DNA of 64,000 nt from Rufibacter radiotolerans (GCF_001078055.1 NZ_CP010777.1:2006408-2070407); one strand, 5' to 3'. Positions 1-8,430 are shown, counted from the stretch's first letter. Notes: generated by a model not told the origin, from the sequence alone. Numbers and translations: made by a program.

Positions 1-447
1 AGTGGCCGCACCCTGCGCGTGATTGACTACAAAACCGGCAAAGTGCTGGCCCCTAGCCTAAAAGTAAAACCCGAAGACCTGGAAGCCACCCTGCTGCACG
101 ACCGACACCTGGACAAAGTGCGGCAGCTTTGGCTGTACCGCTATATTCTAGCCAAAGAGATCCAGAAAGGCAGCCTTCTGGAAAGCAAAGTCCTGAACTT
201 ACCCAAAGCGCAGTATGAATACGAAGCCGGCATTATCTCCTTTAGGAACCTGGGCGCTGGGGTGCTCACCTCTGAGCTTCCGTTTGTAGATGCCGCCGGA
301 GAACCCGCGGACTTCATGCAAACTACGGAGCGTCTTCTTAAAGACTTGGTGGTCCGAATGCTGGACCCCGCAGAACCTATAAGAAAAACCAACGACCTGG
401 AAACCTGCCAATACTGCGCCTACAAAAGTATCTGCGCCAGAGGTTAG
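1..447 (+). CDS. PD-(D/E)XK nuclease family protein, C-terminal part (partial)
   Basis: The frame is open to base 1, so this is the 3' end of a longer gene and the GTG at 19 is not a believable start. The visible 148 residues begin with a nuclease core motif (GRTLRVIDYKTGK), whose Asp and Lys are the metal-binding and catalytic pair of the PD-(D/E)XK fold. They end with C-x2-C-x5-C (CQYCAYKSIC), the cysteine pattern that closes the 4Fe-4S cluster of AddB/RecB-type nucleases. In Bacteroidota this tail usually belongs to an AddB-like protein of recombinational repair. The helicase-like part, if any, lies outside the window, so the exact family member is not certain. Confidence 0.75.
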   Translation, partial: SGRTLRVIDYKTGKVLAPSLKVKPEDLEATLLHDRHLDKVRQLWLYRYILAKEIQKGSLLESKVLNLPKAQYEYEAGIISFRNLGAGVLTSELPFVDAAGEPADFMQTTERLLKDLVVRMLDPAEPIRKTNDLETCQYCAYKSICARG

Positions 448-560
448 GTACTAGTTGTTGGTGATTAGTTATTAGTGATTAGGAGCTAGGGTTATAAGAG
501 GCAATTAAAAATGGGTAAGGGAATCTGAAGTGAGTGCTTTTTGCAGAATGCTTACAAACA

Positions 561-597
561 GTTTTAAGCCTGTTTTCCGCAAAACAGCCCCTAAACG
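561..597. repeat. Palindromic intergenic element, copy 1
   Basis: GTTTTAAGCCTGTTTTCC followed by an imperfect reverse complement ending CCCTAAACGG. It is one of about 20 related elements in the window and has weaker pairing than most. Confidence 0.7.
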
Positions 598-742
598 GAA
601 AAGCCTAATTTTCTCTTCCTGGAGGGAGAGGGTTAGGGGGCTACGGTTATTAAGCCCAAGGACCAAATTGGCTATAAAATGCTACCTATTTGGCACCTTC
701 CTCCAGGCAAATTAAAGAATCACACACCAAGCTCCCCAGCAT

Positions 743-785
743 AAAAAAAGCACTTCCTCTACCACTGGAGAAGATGTGCTTTTTT
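743..785. terminator. Bidirectional terminator hairpin
   Basis: Arms AAAAAAAGCAC and GTGCTTTTTT flank a 22-base loop. It lies between convergent genes and has A/T runs on both sides, so it can stop transcription from either direction, chiefly that of the DUF4920 gene. Confidence 0.65.
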
Positions 786-821
786 GTTTTAACTTGCTGA
801 GTTTTGTCAGCGAGCTTATAT

Positions 822-1295
822 TTATTTGACCACCAAAACCCCGTTGGCTACAAAGACAATGTCTTTCTTTGGCTGGGTAATGCTGGCAATTTCTTCTTTG
901 CTTTTGTTGGCGTCCTGGGCCAGGTGTTTCAGGTCTTCCACGCTAGTTTCTTTTACTTTGGCGGTGCCGTCCAATATCACCGTTTTGCCAACAATGTCCT
1001 GAGGCATAAAGAAGCCGTAGTCCTTAAAGTTGACCATGATAGGCTCACCATTGGCCCTGGCCAATTTCATAAAACAGCCTTTCTTTTTGCAGACCTCCAC
1101 CACGGTTCCTTCCACTTTCCCGGTAAAAACAGAATCTGTAGCCAGTTTCGCGGTCATTTCCGGCAGTTGAATCGCTTTCTTGGCGTTCACTTTTTTACCG
1201 TAGGTCATGCCCGGCTTCGCTGCAGGAATATTGGTTTGCGCAAAGGCCACCGATAGGCTGAAAAAGGCAAACAGGAGGATAGATAGTCGTTTCAT
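822..1295 (-). CDS. DUF4920 family exported protein
   Basis: A 157-residue protein with a signal peptide (MKRLSILLFAFFSLSVAFAQ) and a single DUF4920 domain. The domain's best marker is the segment EGTVVEVCKKKGCFMKL near residues 62-78, with a C-x4-C pair, followed by NFKDYGFFMP. The start at 1295 is preferred over an upstream frame extension because it places the signal peptide at the N-terminus. The fold resembles oligonucleotide-binding domains, but the function of the family is unknown to me. The protein is expected in the periplasm. A promoter with the Bacteroidota layout lies 64 bases upstream. Confidence 0.8.
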   Translation of the reverse strand: MKRLSILLFAFFSLSVAFAQTNIPAAKPGMTYGKKVNAKKAIQLPEMTAKLATDSVFTGKVEGTVVEVCKKKGCFMKLARANGEPIMVNFKDYGFFMPQDIVGKTVILDGTAKVKETSVEDLKHLAQDANKSKEEIASITQPKKDIVFVANGVLVVK

Positions 1296-1358
1296 GGGAT
1301 TAGTTCTTTTTAACAGTGTATTTTTAAGCCTTGGCATTGGCCCTTTGCACGTTAAGGA

Positions 1359-1390
1359 CGAAGATAGATTGTTTTTAAATGGAAAAGCAA
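1359..1390 (-). promoter_or_regulatory. Probable promoter of the DUF4920 gene
   Basis: On the minus strand, TTG (1390-1388) is followed after 21 bases by TATCTTCG (1366-1359). This matches the Bacteroidota pattern TTG-N21-TAnnTTTG with one mismatch. The spacing is the same as in the promoters at 7000 and 58752. Confidence 0.45.
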
Positions 1391-1450
1391 TTTTGCTAAA
1401 GGTTTAACAAGCTGTTGCTTTAAGTATCTTTTCAACAAGCAGCACTTTGG

Positions 1451-1490
1451 TTTAGCCGAGTTTTACAAAAAACAGGCTTAAAACGCTAAA
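1451..1490. repeat. Palindromic intergenic element, copy 2
   Basis: TTTAGC and GCTAAA outer arms enclose GTTTTACAAAAAACAGG and CTTAAAAC. It overlaps the stop codon of the DUF2062 gene (1486-1488). Confidence 0.6.
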
Positions 1491-1986
1491 CCACTTGCGG
1501 AGCAGGCAATACGCGGTGCAGCACCTTTTTGCTGGAGAAATATAGCGCCAAACCAAAAGGCACAAAACAAAACAACCAGGCCAGAATGCCTACCAGATTG
1601 GCTACCCAGACCTGTTGCAAGGCCATTAACCAGTCCGCCTGAAACATTTGGGTGAGTTTGGTCAGGGAGAAAGGAATGGGCGTTACCGGGAAGATGTATT
1701 GCCCCAGATCCACAAAGGGCACGTAAAGGGCCAGTTGTAAGGGTTGCATAAGGTAGCCCAGCAGAATGGTAAAAGCCACATTCAAACGCAGGCGCAAAGC
1801 CCAGAAGGTACACAAAACCGTGGTCAGGCCTATAAAAGGAATCACCCCGAAACCCACGCCCAAAGAAATAGTGAGGGCCAGCTGGTGGGGCGTAAACCCT
1901 TGCTTGGCCAGCGCCAACAACGGGTTCCAAAGCTTTTTGCATAAAAATTTTCCTATACTTCCATTCACTCGTAAAAACAATTCCAT
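1486..1986 (-). CDS. DUF2062 domain membrane protein
   Basis: A 166-residue integral membrane protein with three hydrophobic stretches and the DUF2062 signature GVIPFIGLTT near residues 47-56, preceded by FTPHQLALTISLGVGFG. The family has been found fused or next to glycosyltransferases in other phyla, but this copy stands alone and its role is unknown. The ATG at 1986 is followed by a short amphipathic N-terminus. The stop codon falls in the arm of a palindromic element, so the last codons may have been shaped by that insertion. Confidence 0.8.
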   Translation of the reverse strand: MELFLRVNGSIGKFLCKKLWNPLLALAKQGFTPHQLALTISLGVGFGVIPFIGLTTVLCTFWALRLRLNVAFTILLGYLMQPLQLALYVPFVDLGQYIFPVTPIPFSLTKLTQMFQADWLMALQQVWVANLVGILAWLFCFVPFGLALYFSSKKVLHRVLPAPQVV

Positions 1987-2347
1987 TCTTTCTAAAACTT
2001 CTTTTGGCTATAGTAAAGCCTTATAGGGGTAACGCTAAAAATGCGTGTTCTGTCTCATCTGGCGCAAATAAATTCTGCTTTTCAATCATGCAGTATCTCA
2101 TGAGATAATCTTATACCGGACCAGAGTTTTCCTTGGCCGCAAAAGCCGGTGCGGGCTTTTCTTTAATACCTGAAACAACGGTAAGTAACCACCTGCTCAC
2201 CACTTTAATTTTACTCAACAGCCCCCACCCTTTAGTACAGAACGCCCAACGGCTTGCTAACCCTATTACTATTGCGAATATTTTTAGAGTTTCGGCACTT
2301 AATTCTTAACTTTAAGTGTTGTTTTGGCTCACACACCCCTTGTTCCT
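1987..2347. other. Divergent intergenic region, 361 bases
   Basis: It should hold the promoters for the DUF2062 gene (leftward) and rmuC (rightward), but I see no clear TAnnTTTG box. It contains the perfect palindrome TATCTCATGAGATA (2094-2107) and a hairpin with a T-rich tail (2141-2162), which is unexpected between divergent genes. Confidence 0.6.
2141..2162 (+). terminator. Terminator-like hairpin in a divergent region
   Basis: Arms AAAAGCC and GGCTTTT are separated by six bases and followed by CTTTAA. No annotated gene ends here on the plus strand, so it may close a short unannotated transcript starting near 2040 or may be fortuitous. Confidence 0.3.
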
Positions 2348-3715
2348 ATGGAATTCACGCTTCCCTTGCTTACTTTTTTAGTTGGTGCCATTCTGGTGTA
2401 CTTCTTTCTGCAGGCCAGGCTAGCAGGGCTCCGGAAAACCATGCAGCAGCATGAAGTAGACAAAGCCTTCGCCGTGAAACAGCAGGAAGCGGCCCAGGCC
2501 GAAGCCACCAAGCTGCAGGAACGCCTCCGCCAGGAGTCCAGCAAGGTCATGGAATTGCACGCCGAGGTGACCCGGGCCGAAAACGACATCTACCACCTCA
2601 AGCAGAAACTTACCGACGAACGCGCCGAGCTTTCCCACCTGCGCGACACCTTCATGCAGCAGTTCACCCAGGTCTCTAACCAGGTACTCGTCAATAACGC
2701 CGAGCATTTCCGGAAGTCTTCTGCCGAGAACCTAGAGCAGGTGCTCTTGCCTTTAAAGGAACGCATCAAGGAGTTTGAGAACAAGGTGGAGCAGACCTAT
2801 GAGAAGACTTTGAAAGACTCCACGTCCCTTAAAGAGCAGATCACTTTCATGGCGGGCCTGAACCAGCAGATGAGCCAAGACGCGCTTAACCTCACCAAAG
2901 CCCTTCGCGGAGAGAAAAAAGCCCAGGGAAACTGGGGCGAGTACCTGCTGGAAAACCTTTTGGAGAAATCTGGTTTGGAAAAAGACGTGCATTACCGCCG
3001 CGAGCAAGTGATGCAACATGATGACGCCAAAATCTTCCGGCCCGACGTGATCATTGACCTACCCGACAACAAGCACCTCATCATTGACTCCAAAGTAAGT
3101 TTAGTGGCCTATGATGCGTACTGTAACTGTGATGATGAAGCCCAGCAACTGATTTACCTCAAAAGCCATGTGCAATCCATGCGCACGCACTTTATAGACC
3201 TGGGCCGGAAAAATTACCAGCACCTCCACGGGGTCAATTCCCCTGACTTTGTGCTGATGTACATTCCCATTGAGCCGGCTTTCAACCTGGCCATACAGCA
3301 TGACCGTGACTTGTTTTTGGAGGCCCTGGACCGCAACATTGTCTTTGTAACTACCTCTACCCTTCTAGCCACCCTGCGTACCGTAGCCAGCGTCTGGAAA
3401 CAGGAAAGCCAGAAGCGCAACGTGCTGCGCATTGCCGAGGAAAGCGGGAAGCTCTATGACAAGTTCGCCAACTTCCTGGAAGACCTTAAAGACATTGGGG
3501 TGAACCTGGACCGCAGCCAGCAGAAATACCGCGCGGCTATGAACAAACTCACCGAAGGCAACGGAAACCTACTCAAGAAAGTAGAGTTGCTGAAAAAGCT
3601 GGGCGCCCGTACCAGCAAGACCATGGAAACCCAATGGCTCCATTTAACCCCAGCCCTACCCGAGGACTCTTCTGAAGACCAGAATCAACCGGAAGAAAGC
3701 CTGGAGGAAAGATAG
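2348..3715 (+). CDS. rmuC: DNA recombination protein RmuC
   Basis: The product has 455 residues from the ATG at 2348. The frame extends to a TTG at 2324, but the ATG puts the single membrane anchor (FTLPLLTFLVGAILVYFFL) right at the N-terminus. A long coiled coil (about residues 25-165) is followed by the RmuC nuclease-like core, recognisable by KAQGNWGEYLLENLLEKSGL, RPDVIIDLPDNKHLIIDSKV and the segment around VNSPDFVLMYIPIEPAF. The family limits DNA rearrangements at inverted repeats and has a PD-(D/E)XK-like core (Asp and D-x-K in the IIDSK strand). Placement is at the inner membrane, facing the cytoplasm. It is monocistronic, ending at a palindromic element. Confidence 0.92.
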   Translation: MEFTLPLLTFLVGAILVYFFLQARLAGLRKTMQQHEVDKAFAVKQQEAAQAEATKLQERLRQESSKVMELHAEVTRAENDIYHLKQKLTDERAELSHLRDTFMQQFTQVSNQVLVNNAEHFRKSSAENLEQVLLPLKERIKEFENKVEQTYEKTLKDSTSLKEQITFMAGLNQQMSQDALNLTKALRGEKKAQGNWGEYLLENLLEKSGLEKDVHYRREQVMQHDDAKIFRPDVIIDLPDNKHLIIDSKVSLVAYDAYCNCDDEAQQLIYLKSHVQSMRTHFIDLGRKNYQHLHGVNSPDFVLMYIPIEPAFNLAIQHDRDLFLEALDRNIVFVTTSTLLATLRTVASVWKQESQKRNVLRIAEESGKLYDKFANFLEDLKDIGVNLDRSQQKYRAAMNKLTEGNGNLLKKVELLKKLGARTSKTMETQWLHLTPALPEDSSEDQNQPEESLEER

Positions 3716-3723
3716 TCTTGTCC

Positions 3724-3759
3724 GTTTTGGGCCTTTTTTTCTTAAAACAGGCTCAAAAC
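3724..3759. repeat. Palindromic intergenic element, copy 3
   Basis: GTTTTGGGCCTTTTTTTC and the complement AAAACAGGCTCAAAAC. It lies 9 bases after the rmuC stop codon, between convergent genes. Confidence 0.75.
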
Positions 3760-3799
3760 AAAGGAGCGCAAAATGTATTGCCTTTTCTTTCAATAGCAG

Positions 3800-5056
3800 T
3801 TATAGCTGCTGCTGGCCTTTCAATTTATTCAGGAGTTCCTGTGTTTTCTGCCACTCCTTTAGTTTCTCCTTGTCTGGGTTCTTGGGAGGGGTAGCAGACT
3901 TGTAGAAGGCAAGAATGTTTTTCTTAAGGGCCGGGCTAAGTGCCTCAAAATTATCCTTTTCCAGCTTATGCAATAGTTCCGCATACGTTTTGTCGGCTTT
4001 CTCATAGCTGCCTTTCTCCGTGAGGTCTCCGGTGTCCAGATCAGTGTTTTTGAGTTGACCGTTGCCGGTGCCAATCTGCCTCAGTTCCTGGGTATATTTC
4101 TCAGCAGTGACGTTGAAGCTCTCCATGAAAATCTTTTCGGCCTCAGGGGTGGGTGGCACAAAGGCCAGTGCTTTGTTGGGCCCTATCTTTGGCAGCACTC
4201 TAAGTAACCAACTTAATAACCTTTGGAAGAGGTTGGGCTTATTGTACTCCCTTCCCCAATTCTTATGGTACTCGGTTTTACTTATCCGGTACTGAAAAGC
4301 CCGTTTAGTGGCTCCAGGTTTGGCCTTCTGAATTTCAGAGGCTTTCAGGTGCCAGGCAGCTTTGGTAAGGCTGGGAATCAAATTACTCACCGACCTTCTG
4401 AAAGATCCAATGGTAAGGTCAAGGCTCACAAATAAAGTCTTGAGTTCCAGCCCGTAAGTATTCTTAAAGGCTCTTTCCAAAACTTCCTTGCTTACCTCAA
4501 ACCCAATGAAATCATGGTAGGCCTCAGGGGCGTAGTTTCCGCGGGCCACCTGCAGTACGTCAAAACCGAACTCCATTTTCACGTGCGCAGCAGGGTTCTC
4601 CTCATACGTCACTACATTCCCGAATTTCGCTTTCAACTCTGGGTAAACCATAGGCACCGCCCGGTTAGTCCCAATGGGGTGACCATAATTGTCTGCGTAG
4701 TAATGGGCCAGGGCACCTAAGGCAAACGCGTATTCGTCCAGGGTTTTGGCTTCCTGGAGCAGGGCATTAATGAAATCACCGCTCCGTACGTAATGGGTAA
4801 GGTCAGTGAAAAAGGTGTTCCCGAAGGGATAGTACCCCATGTCCTGGATGATGGCTCCTCCATAGGCATAGGCATGCGCTTTGGTGAGTTCTTCTTCGGT
4901 AGCGTTGGGGAATCTTTTTTGGAGAATGGGTACCAGCCCAGGCTTCCAGCACACATCAATGATGGCCTGGTGAGAAAGCACCCCATAGGCCGCACTGGGT
5001 CTGGAGAATAACAGCAAAAGGCCCCACAAAGGCCCTAAAAGGAAAATACGGCGCAT
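3800..5056 (-). CDS. Zinc-dependent phospholipase C-like secreted protein
   Basis: A 418-residue exported protein. The start at 5056 opens a signal peptide (MRRIFLLGPLWGLLLLFS), and an upstream frame extension is rejected because a terminator hairpin lies inside it. The mature N-terminus (YGVLSHQAIID) and GALAHYYADNYGHP near residue 120 match the zinc ligands of the PF00882 (zinc-dependent phospholipase C/S1-P1 nuclease-like) fold: His of LSHQ, plus His and Asp of AHYYADNYGH. The C-terminal 150 residues are helical and rich in Lys, outside the domain. The substrate is not known; in Bacteroidota such proteins are common single genes. Confidence 0.72.
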   Translation of the reverse strand: MRRIFLLGPLWGLLLLFSRPSAAYGVLSHQAIIDVCWKPGLVPILQKRFPNATEEELTKAHAYAYGGAIIQDMGYYPFGNTFFTDLTHYVRSGDFINALLQEAKTLDEYAFALGALAHYYADNYGHPIGTNRAVPMVYPELKAKFGNVVTYEENPAAHVKMEFGFDVLQVARGNYAPEAYHDFIGFEVSKEVLERAFKNTYGLELKTLFVSLDLTIGSFRRSVSNLIPSLTKAAWHLKASEIQKAKPGATKRAFQYRISKTEYHKNWGREYNKPNLFQRLLSWLLRVLPKIGPNKALAFVPPTPEAEKIFMESFNVTAEKYTQELRQIGTGNGQLKNTDLDTGDLTEKGSYEKADKTYAELLHKLEKDNFEALSPALKKNILAFYKSATPPKNPDKEKLKEWQKTQELLNKLKGQQQL

Positions 5057-5120
5057 GGTTAATATAAAAAGAGGGACTTCCAGGGAAATAAAAGCGTTGC
5101 CTGGCGCGGGTAAGGTATAA

Positions 5121-5152
5121 AAAGAAAGCGGACTAGGTAGCCCGCTTTCTTC
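5121..5152 (-). terminator. Terminator after the pirin gene
   Basis: AGAAAGCGG and CCGCTTTCT arms with a 10-base loop lie 8-40 bases past the pirin stop codon. The hairpin also sets the upstream limit for the next gene's start at 5056. Confidence 0.6.
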
Positions 5153-5159
5153 TGTATGC

Positions 5160-5876
5160 TTAGTAATTGGCTTCCACGCCAGGTAAATCAATTAAGATAA
5201 AAGAACTGTCTGCCGTGGCCTTAATGCGCAGGGCATCTACATCTGAAGACCGCACCTGGTCGCTTTCCTGTACCTGAATACCATTCACAAACAACTCCCC
5301 TGATTTCACATAGATCAAGCCTTTCCTGATTGGGAAGGTTTTGAAGTCAATCTCTTTCCCGTCTTTCAGGTTGCAATAATAAACCGTTGAATTGGAGTTC
5401 ATGTACACCACGTCTTCCAGCACTTTCTGGCCGGTAACCAACGGAACCAACTCATTCTTCTCCCCTAAAAAATCAACGGCTCTTTGTTCATAGCTGGGCG
5501 TTATGCCTTTTTTGTTAGGGAAAAACCAAAGCTGGTACAAGTGTAAATCTTTATCTGAGTTGTTGCGCTCTGCATGCCTCACTCCGGTCCCGGTGCTCAT
5601 GCGTTGCACCTCGCCGGCTTTGATCAAGGTATTATTGCCCAGACTGTCTGTGTGCGTCACCTCTCCTTCCAACACAATGGAAATGATTTCCATTTCGGAG
5701 TGCGGGTGCTCCGGAAAGCCGCTGTTCCCTTTGACATAGTCATCATTGAAAACCCGCAGGGGCCCCCAATGCAGATTTTCCATATCATAATAGTCAGCGA
5801 AGGAGAACAGAAAGTATGACTCAAGCCAGCCATGGGAGGCACGGTGTCTATCTGCGGCGGAAATAACTTTGATCAT
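5160..5876 (-). CDS. Pirin family protein (YhhW-like bicupin)
   Basis: A 238-residue bicupin. The first cupin shows the iron ligands in HPHSEMEIIS (about residues 54-63) and GTGVRHAERN (about 92-101), as in quercetin 2,3-dioxygenase YhhW. The second cupin is degenerate, as usual. The ATG at 5876 (MIKVISAADRH) is the family start; the frame reaches a TTG 21 bases earlier, which I regard as untranslated. The natural substrate of pirins of this type is unsettled. It is a single gene ended by the hairpin at 5121-5152, and a near-perfect palindromic element lies upstream. Confidence 0.88.
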   Translation of the reverse strand: MIKVISAADRHRASHGWLESYFLFSFADYYDMENLHWGPLRVFNDDYVKGNSGFPEHPHSEMEIISIVLEGEVTHTDSLGNNTLIKAGEVQRMSTGTGVRHAERNNSDKDLHLYQLWFFPNKKGITPSYEQRAVDFLGEKNELVPLVTGQKVLEDVVYMNSNSTVYYCNLKDGKEIDFKTFPIRKGLIYVKSGELFVNGIQVQESDQVRSSDVDALRIKATADSSFILIDLPGVEANY

Positions 5877-5952
5877 AGGAAAGGGGTTGTTGTTCAAGGA
5901 ATAGTACGTACTCCTGCCCCTGGGGTTTATTATGCCTTTCCTATATAAGAAA

Positions 5953-6002
5953 ACCGTCTGTTTTAGGCCCGTTTTCTCAAAAACGGGCCTAAAACAGACG
6001 GT
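5953..6002. repeat. Palindromic intergenic element, copy 4
   Basis: A 50-base near-perfect inverted repeat: ACCGTCTGTTTTAGGCCCG and its complement CGGGCCTAAAACAGACGGT around TTTTCTCAAAAA. It is among the best-paired copies and lies downstream of the XRE-S24 gene, 23 bases after its stop. Confidence 0.88.
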
Positions 6003-6025
6003 CTAAAACCAATGGTATTGGCTAC

Positions 6026-6781
6026 TTATTTGCTCTTAATCTTTTTCATTTCCTGCTGCAGGTCAAGCACTAGGGCGGTAAGCTTGTCCAGGGAGATCTC
6101 TGCCATTGGGAAAGTGGTACTGATGTAGGCCTTTGCCTCCCAAAGTTCCACAATATCTTCAAAGCCTACCTCATATGGTTCATAGCTGGGGTTATCTGAA
6201 TGAAGACGTAAAGTCTCCTGCTTCTGCTGGTAAATCCGCTTGAAGACAATCCCTTCCTGAAGGCTGACCACAATACATGGGGTGCCATCTTTCACGTCTT
6301 GCCAACGCTCCACGTAGCGGCCCACGATCACCGTTCCTGAAGGAATGGGGAGCATGGAATCGCCTTTTATTTCAAACGCCCGGTACGTACCCGGTGCCTG
6401 GATCATGGGCAGCCTGAACTTAGGCAGTTCCTCCATAAACTCAGGGTCTGCATACCCGTTCAGGTAGCCGGCGCTGGCCTTGTAAGGGACTAGCTCAATA
6501 TTCTCCCGGTCCTGGTTATCTACGGTAATAGACAACACCTTCACGTTAGGCTGTCGGTTAGCTCCGCCGGCTTTCTGGGCATTGGGAAGGTCCGGGTTAA
6601 TCAACTCATCTACAGATAAGCCGAACACTTGCGCCATCTTCACCAAGGTGGCTAGCTTAGGCTCAGCCCTACCTTCTTCATAGGCCCCAATCAGAGAACG
6701 TTTGATCTCCAGCTTTTCCGCCAGCTGTACCTGGGTTAAATTCTGTTGCTTTCTTAGGTATTTAAGGTTAGTGCTAAGCAT
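6026..6781 (-). CDS. XRE-family regulator with LexA-like S24 peptidase domain
   Basis: The 251 residues form an N-terminal helix-turn-helix (about 5-60, LTQVQLAEKLEIKRSLIGAY), a linker, and a C-terminal S24 peptidase domain (about 95-220). The self-cleavage machinery looks intact: Ala104-Gly105 as scissile bond (KASAGY), Ser142 in KGDSMLPIPSG and Lys181 in VFKRIY. This architecture is that of CI/LexA-type repressors that cleave themselves when RecA is activated. The C-terminal 35 residues are extra and may form a coiled coil. The targets are unknown; the AT-rich upstream region could be its own operator. No phage genes are nearby, so it is a resident regulator. Confidence 0.85.
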   Translation of the reverse strand: MLSTNLKYLRKQQNLTQVQLAEKLEIKRSLIGAYEEGRAEPKLATLVKMAQVFGLSVDELINPDLPNAQKAGGANRQPNVKVLSITVDNQDRENIELVPYKASAGYLNGYADPEFMEELPKFRLPMIQAPGTYRAFEIKGDSMLPIPSGTVIVGRYVERWQDVKDGTPCIVVSLQEGIVFKRIYQQKQETLRLHSDNPSYEPYEVGFEDIVELWEAKAYISTTFPMAEISLDKLTALVLDLQQEMKKIKSK

Positions 6782-7120
6782 AATTAAGCGATTAGGATAT
6801 TCACTTAGTAAAAGTACTACTTATTTAGCAAATAACTAAAACTTTTGGCATTTCGCCATATTTTAATATTTCCTTTAAGTTAATTTTCTGCTTGTCAAAT
6901 TGAACAACCCTCCTATACGCCAATTACGGCCTGTTTACCCCTATATATTTAGACTTCTATATAATGGTTTCGATATTAATAAAATATATTTTTTAATACT
7001 TGCACGGAAGTTGGATTTTTCTTTACATTTGGACAATTCTTCGTTGTGGCAATTCACGAAAAGTTGAACTTTACCAATCAGTTTCTACTTATGCATTTAC
7101 TTTACTAACCTTAAGTATCT
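6782..7120. other. AT-rich divergent intergenic region
   Basis: The 339 bases are clearly more AT-rich than their surroundings and contain the promoter of the S8 protease (7000-7031). On the regulator side, the repeated TTAGTAAAAGT-like and ACTACTTATTT-like words at 6806-6836 may be operator sites, but there is no perfect inverted repeat. Confidence 0.55.
7000..7031 (+). promoter_or_regulatory. Bacteroidota-type promoter of the S8 protease
   Basis: TTG (7000-7002), 21 bases, TACATTTG (7024-7031). This is an exact match to the TAnnTTTG -7 box with the expected distance to the -33 TTG. The predicted start site near 7037 leaves a leader of about 85 bases. Confidence 0.7.
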
Positions 7121-8368
7121 ATGAAATCATCTACTTTCAAGAAAGCAGTATCGTTCTTCGCCTTAGCCTCGGCCTTCACAATGGCAGGATGCCAGAAAGA
7201 CGGCCTTTTAGAGGAAACCGCCACTGCTTCAGCCTCTTCCGAGGCCTCTTCTGCTAGCTTGGTGGAAGGCAAGTATATTGTAGTTCTGAAAAACGGTGGT
7301 CCCGAAGAGTTAAGAGGACGCCTGTTGAAGAAACTAGGAATTGGCCGTGAGCGCATCACCGACCTTTCTGGCGGTTTCACTGGCAGGCTTTCCAAAGAAG
7401 AAGTACAGCGCCTTCTCCGCGACGGTGATGTAGCTTTTGTGGAGCAGGAACAAGCTATTATGTTGGGCAAGCCATCCACCACCACAAAGGCCCCTAAAGG
7501 CGGTGGTTCAACTGATACGTCCACTGGAGGTACCACCACTACTACGGATACTACCTCTACTTCCACCACTACAACTACTACTACAACTACCACTGAAACC
7601 TATCCTAACTCCACCCAGGTTATTCCCTGGAATGTGGCCCGCGTAGGCTACGGTGACGGTACGGGCAAGACGGTTTGGGTAATTGACTCAGGCGTGCAGT
7701 CTAACCACCCAGACCTGAACGTAGACAAAACCCGCAGCAAATCCTTTATCTCTGATGATCTATCTATTGAAGACGGATATGGCCACGGGACTGCTGTAGC
7801 GGGTATTATTGGCGCCAAAAACAATGGCGAAGGAATTATTGGCGTAGCCGCTAATGCTTCTATTGTAGCACTAAGAGTATTTGACAACACTGGTTACGGC
7901 ACCCTTACCCGTATTTACAATGCCCTGAATCACGTGTACCAATATGGTAAGGCTGGTGATGTAGTGAACATGAGCCTTGGGGTATCTGCCTCTTCTATGC
8001 TGGATGACCTGGTGAAGAAAGTAGCCGCCCGCGGCATTTATGTAACCGTGGCCGCTGGTAACAGCTCAAAAGACTGCTCTACTCTCTCTCCAGCCCGTGT
8101 GGTTGCCCCTAACGTGTTTGTGGTATCTAACATGACCTCCCTGTCTGAGTTCAGCCCCTACTCTAACTTCGGTCAGTCTGTGAACGTAACGGCTCCTGGT
8201 ACAGATGTTCAGATGACCTGGAAAGGAAGTGGCTATACTTACGGTAACGGTACTTCTTACGCCGCCCCTCATGTGGCTGGCATCCTGGCCCTTACTGGCA
8301 AAGTAAACAACCAAGGCCTGGTTGTAGGCGATCCAGATGGCAAGCCAGATCCAATCGCACTTAAATAA
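7121..8368 (+). CDS. Subtilisin-like S8 serine protease, lipoprotein
   Basis: The 415 residues start with a lipoprotein signal peptide (lipobox TMAGC, Cys24). An I9-type inhibitor propeptide follows (about 47-115, YIVVLKNGG to VAFVEQEQ), then a Thr/Gly-rich linker (about 119-160, including a run of ten Thr) and the catalytic domain. The triad is complete: Asp189 (VIDSGV), His222 (GHGTAVAG), Ser379 (GTSYAAPHVAG), with the oxyanion Asn in AAGNSS. It is the class of proteinase K/S8A. The long Thr linker is unusual and may be an O-glycosylation region, as Bacteroidota glycosylate Ser/Thr in secreted proteins. It is a single gene with its own promoter and terminator. Confidence 0.93.
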   Translation: MKSSTFKKAVSFFALASAFTMAGCQKDGLLEETATASASSEASSASLVEGKYIVVLKNGGPEELRGRLLKKLGIGRERITDLSGGFTGRLSKEEVQRLLRDGDVAFVEQEQAIMLGKPSTTTKAPKGGGSTDTSTGGTTTTTDTTSTSTTTTTTTTTTETYPNSTQVIPWNVARVGYGDGTGKTVWVIDSGVQSNHPDLNVDKTRSKSFISDDLSIEDGYGHGTAVAGIIGAKNNGEGIIGVAANASIVALRVFDNTGYGTLTRIYNALNHVYQYGKAGDVVNMSLGVSASSMLDDLVKKVAARGIYVTVAAGNSSKDCSTLSPARVVAPNVFVVSNMTSLSEFSPYSNFGQSVNVTAPGTDVQMTWKGSGYTYGNGTSYAAPHVAGILALTGKVNNQGLVVGDPDGKPDPIALK

Positions 8369-8388
8369 ACTTAACTGGTTAATTACCT

Positions 8389-8430
8389 AAAGAAAAAGGC
8401 TCCCTTCAAATGAAAGGAGCCTTTTTCTTT
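8389..8430 (+). terminator. Terminator of the S8 protease gene
   Basis: Arms AAAGAAAAAGGCTCC and GGAGCCTTTTTCTTT are paired around a short loop, 20 bases past the stop codon. Confidence 0.8.

Larger units (their letters stand above)
448..821. other. Intergenic region without a convincing gene
   Basis: This 374-base gap separates two convergent genes. It holds short direct repeats of the type GTGATTAG near 459-482, one copy of the palindromic element (561-597), a GC-rich stretch near 619-645 and a terminator hairpin at 743-785. A short plus-strand frame at 530-715 runs through the palindromic element and resembles nothing I recognise. Confidence 0.7.

Noticed and set aside
530..715. Plus-strand frame of 61 codons in the first intergenic region
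   Set aside because: It runs through a palindromic element and has no recognisable protein features.
6026..6781. Prophage repressor next to an integrated element
   Set aside because: The XRE-S24 protein resembles a CI repressor, but no phage gene, integrase or att-like repeat surrounds it.
7111..7593. Minus-strand frame beginning with a poly-valine run
   Set aside because: It is the antisense of the Thr-rich linker and of the propeptide of the S8 protease.
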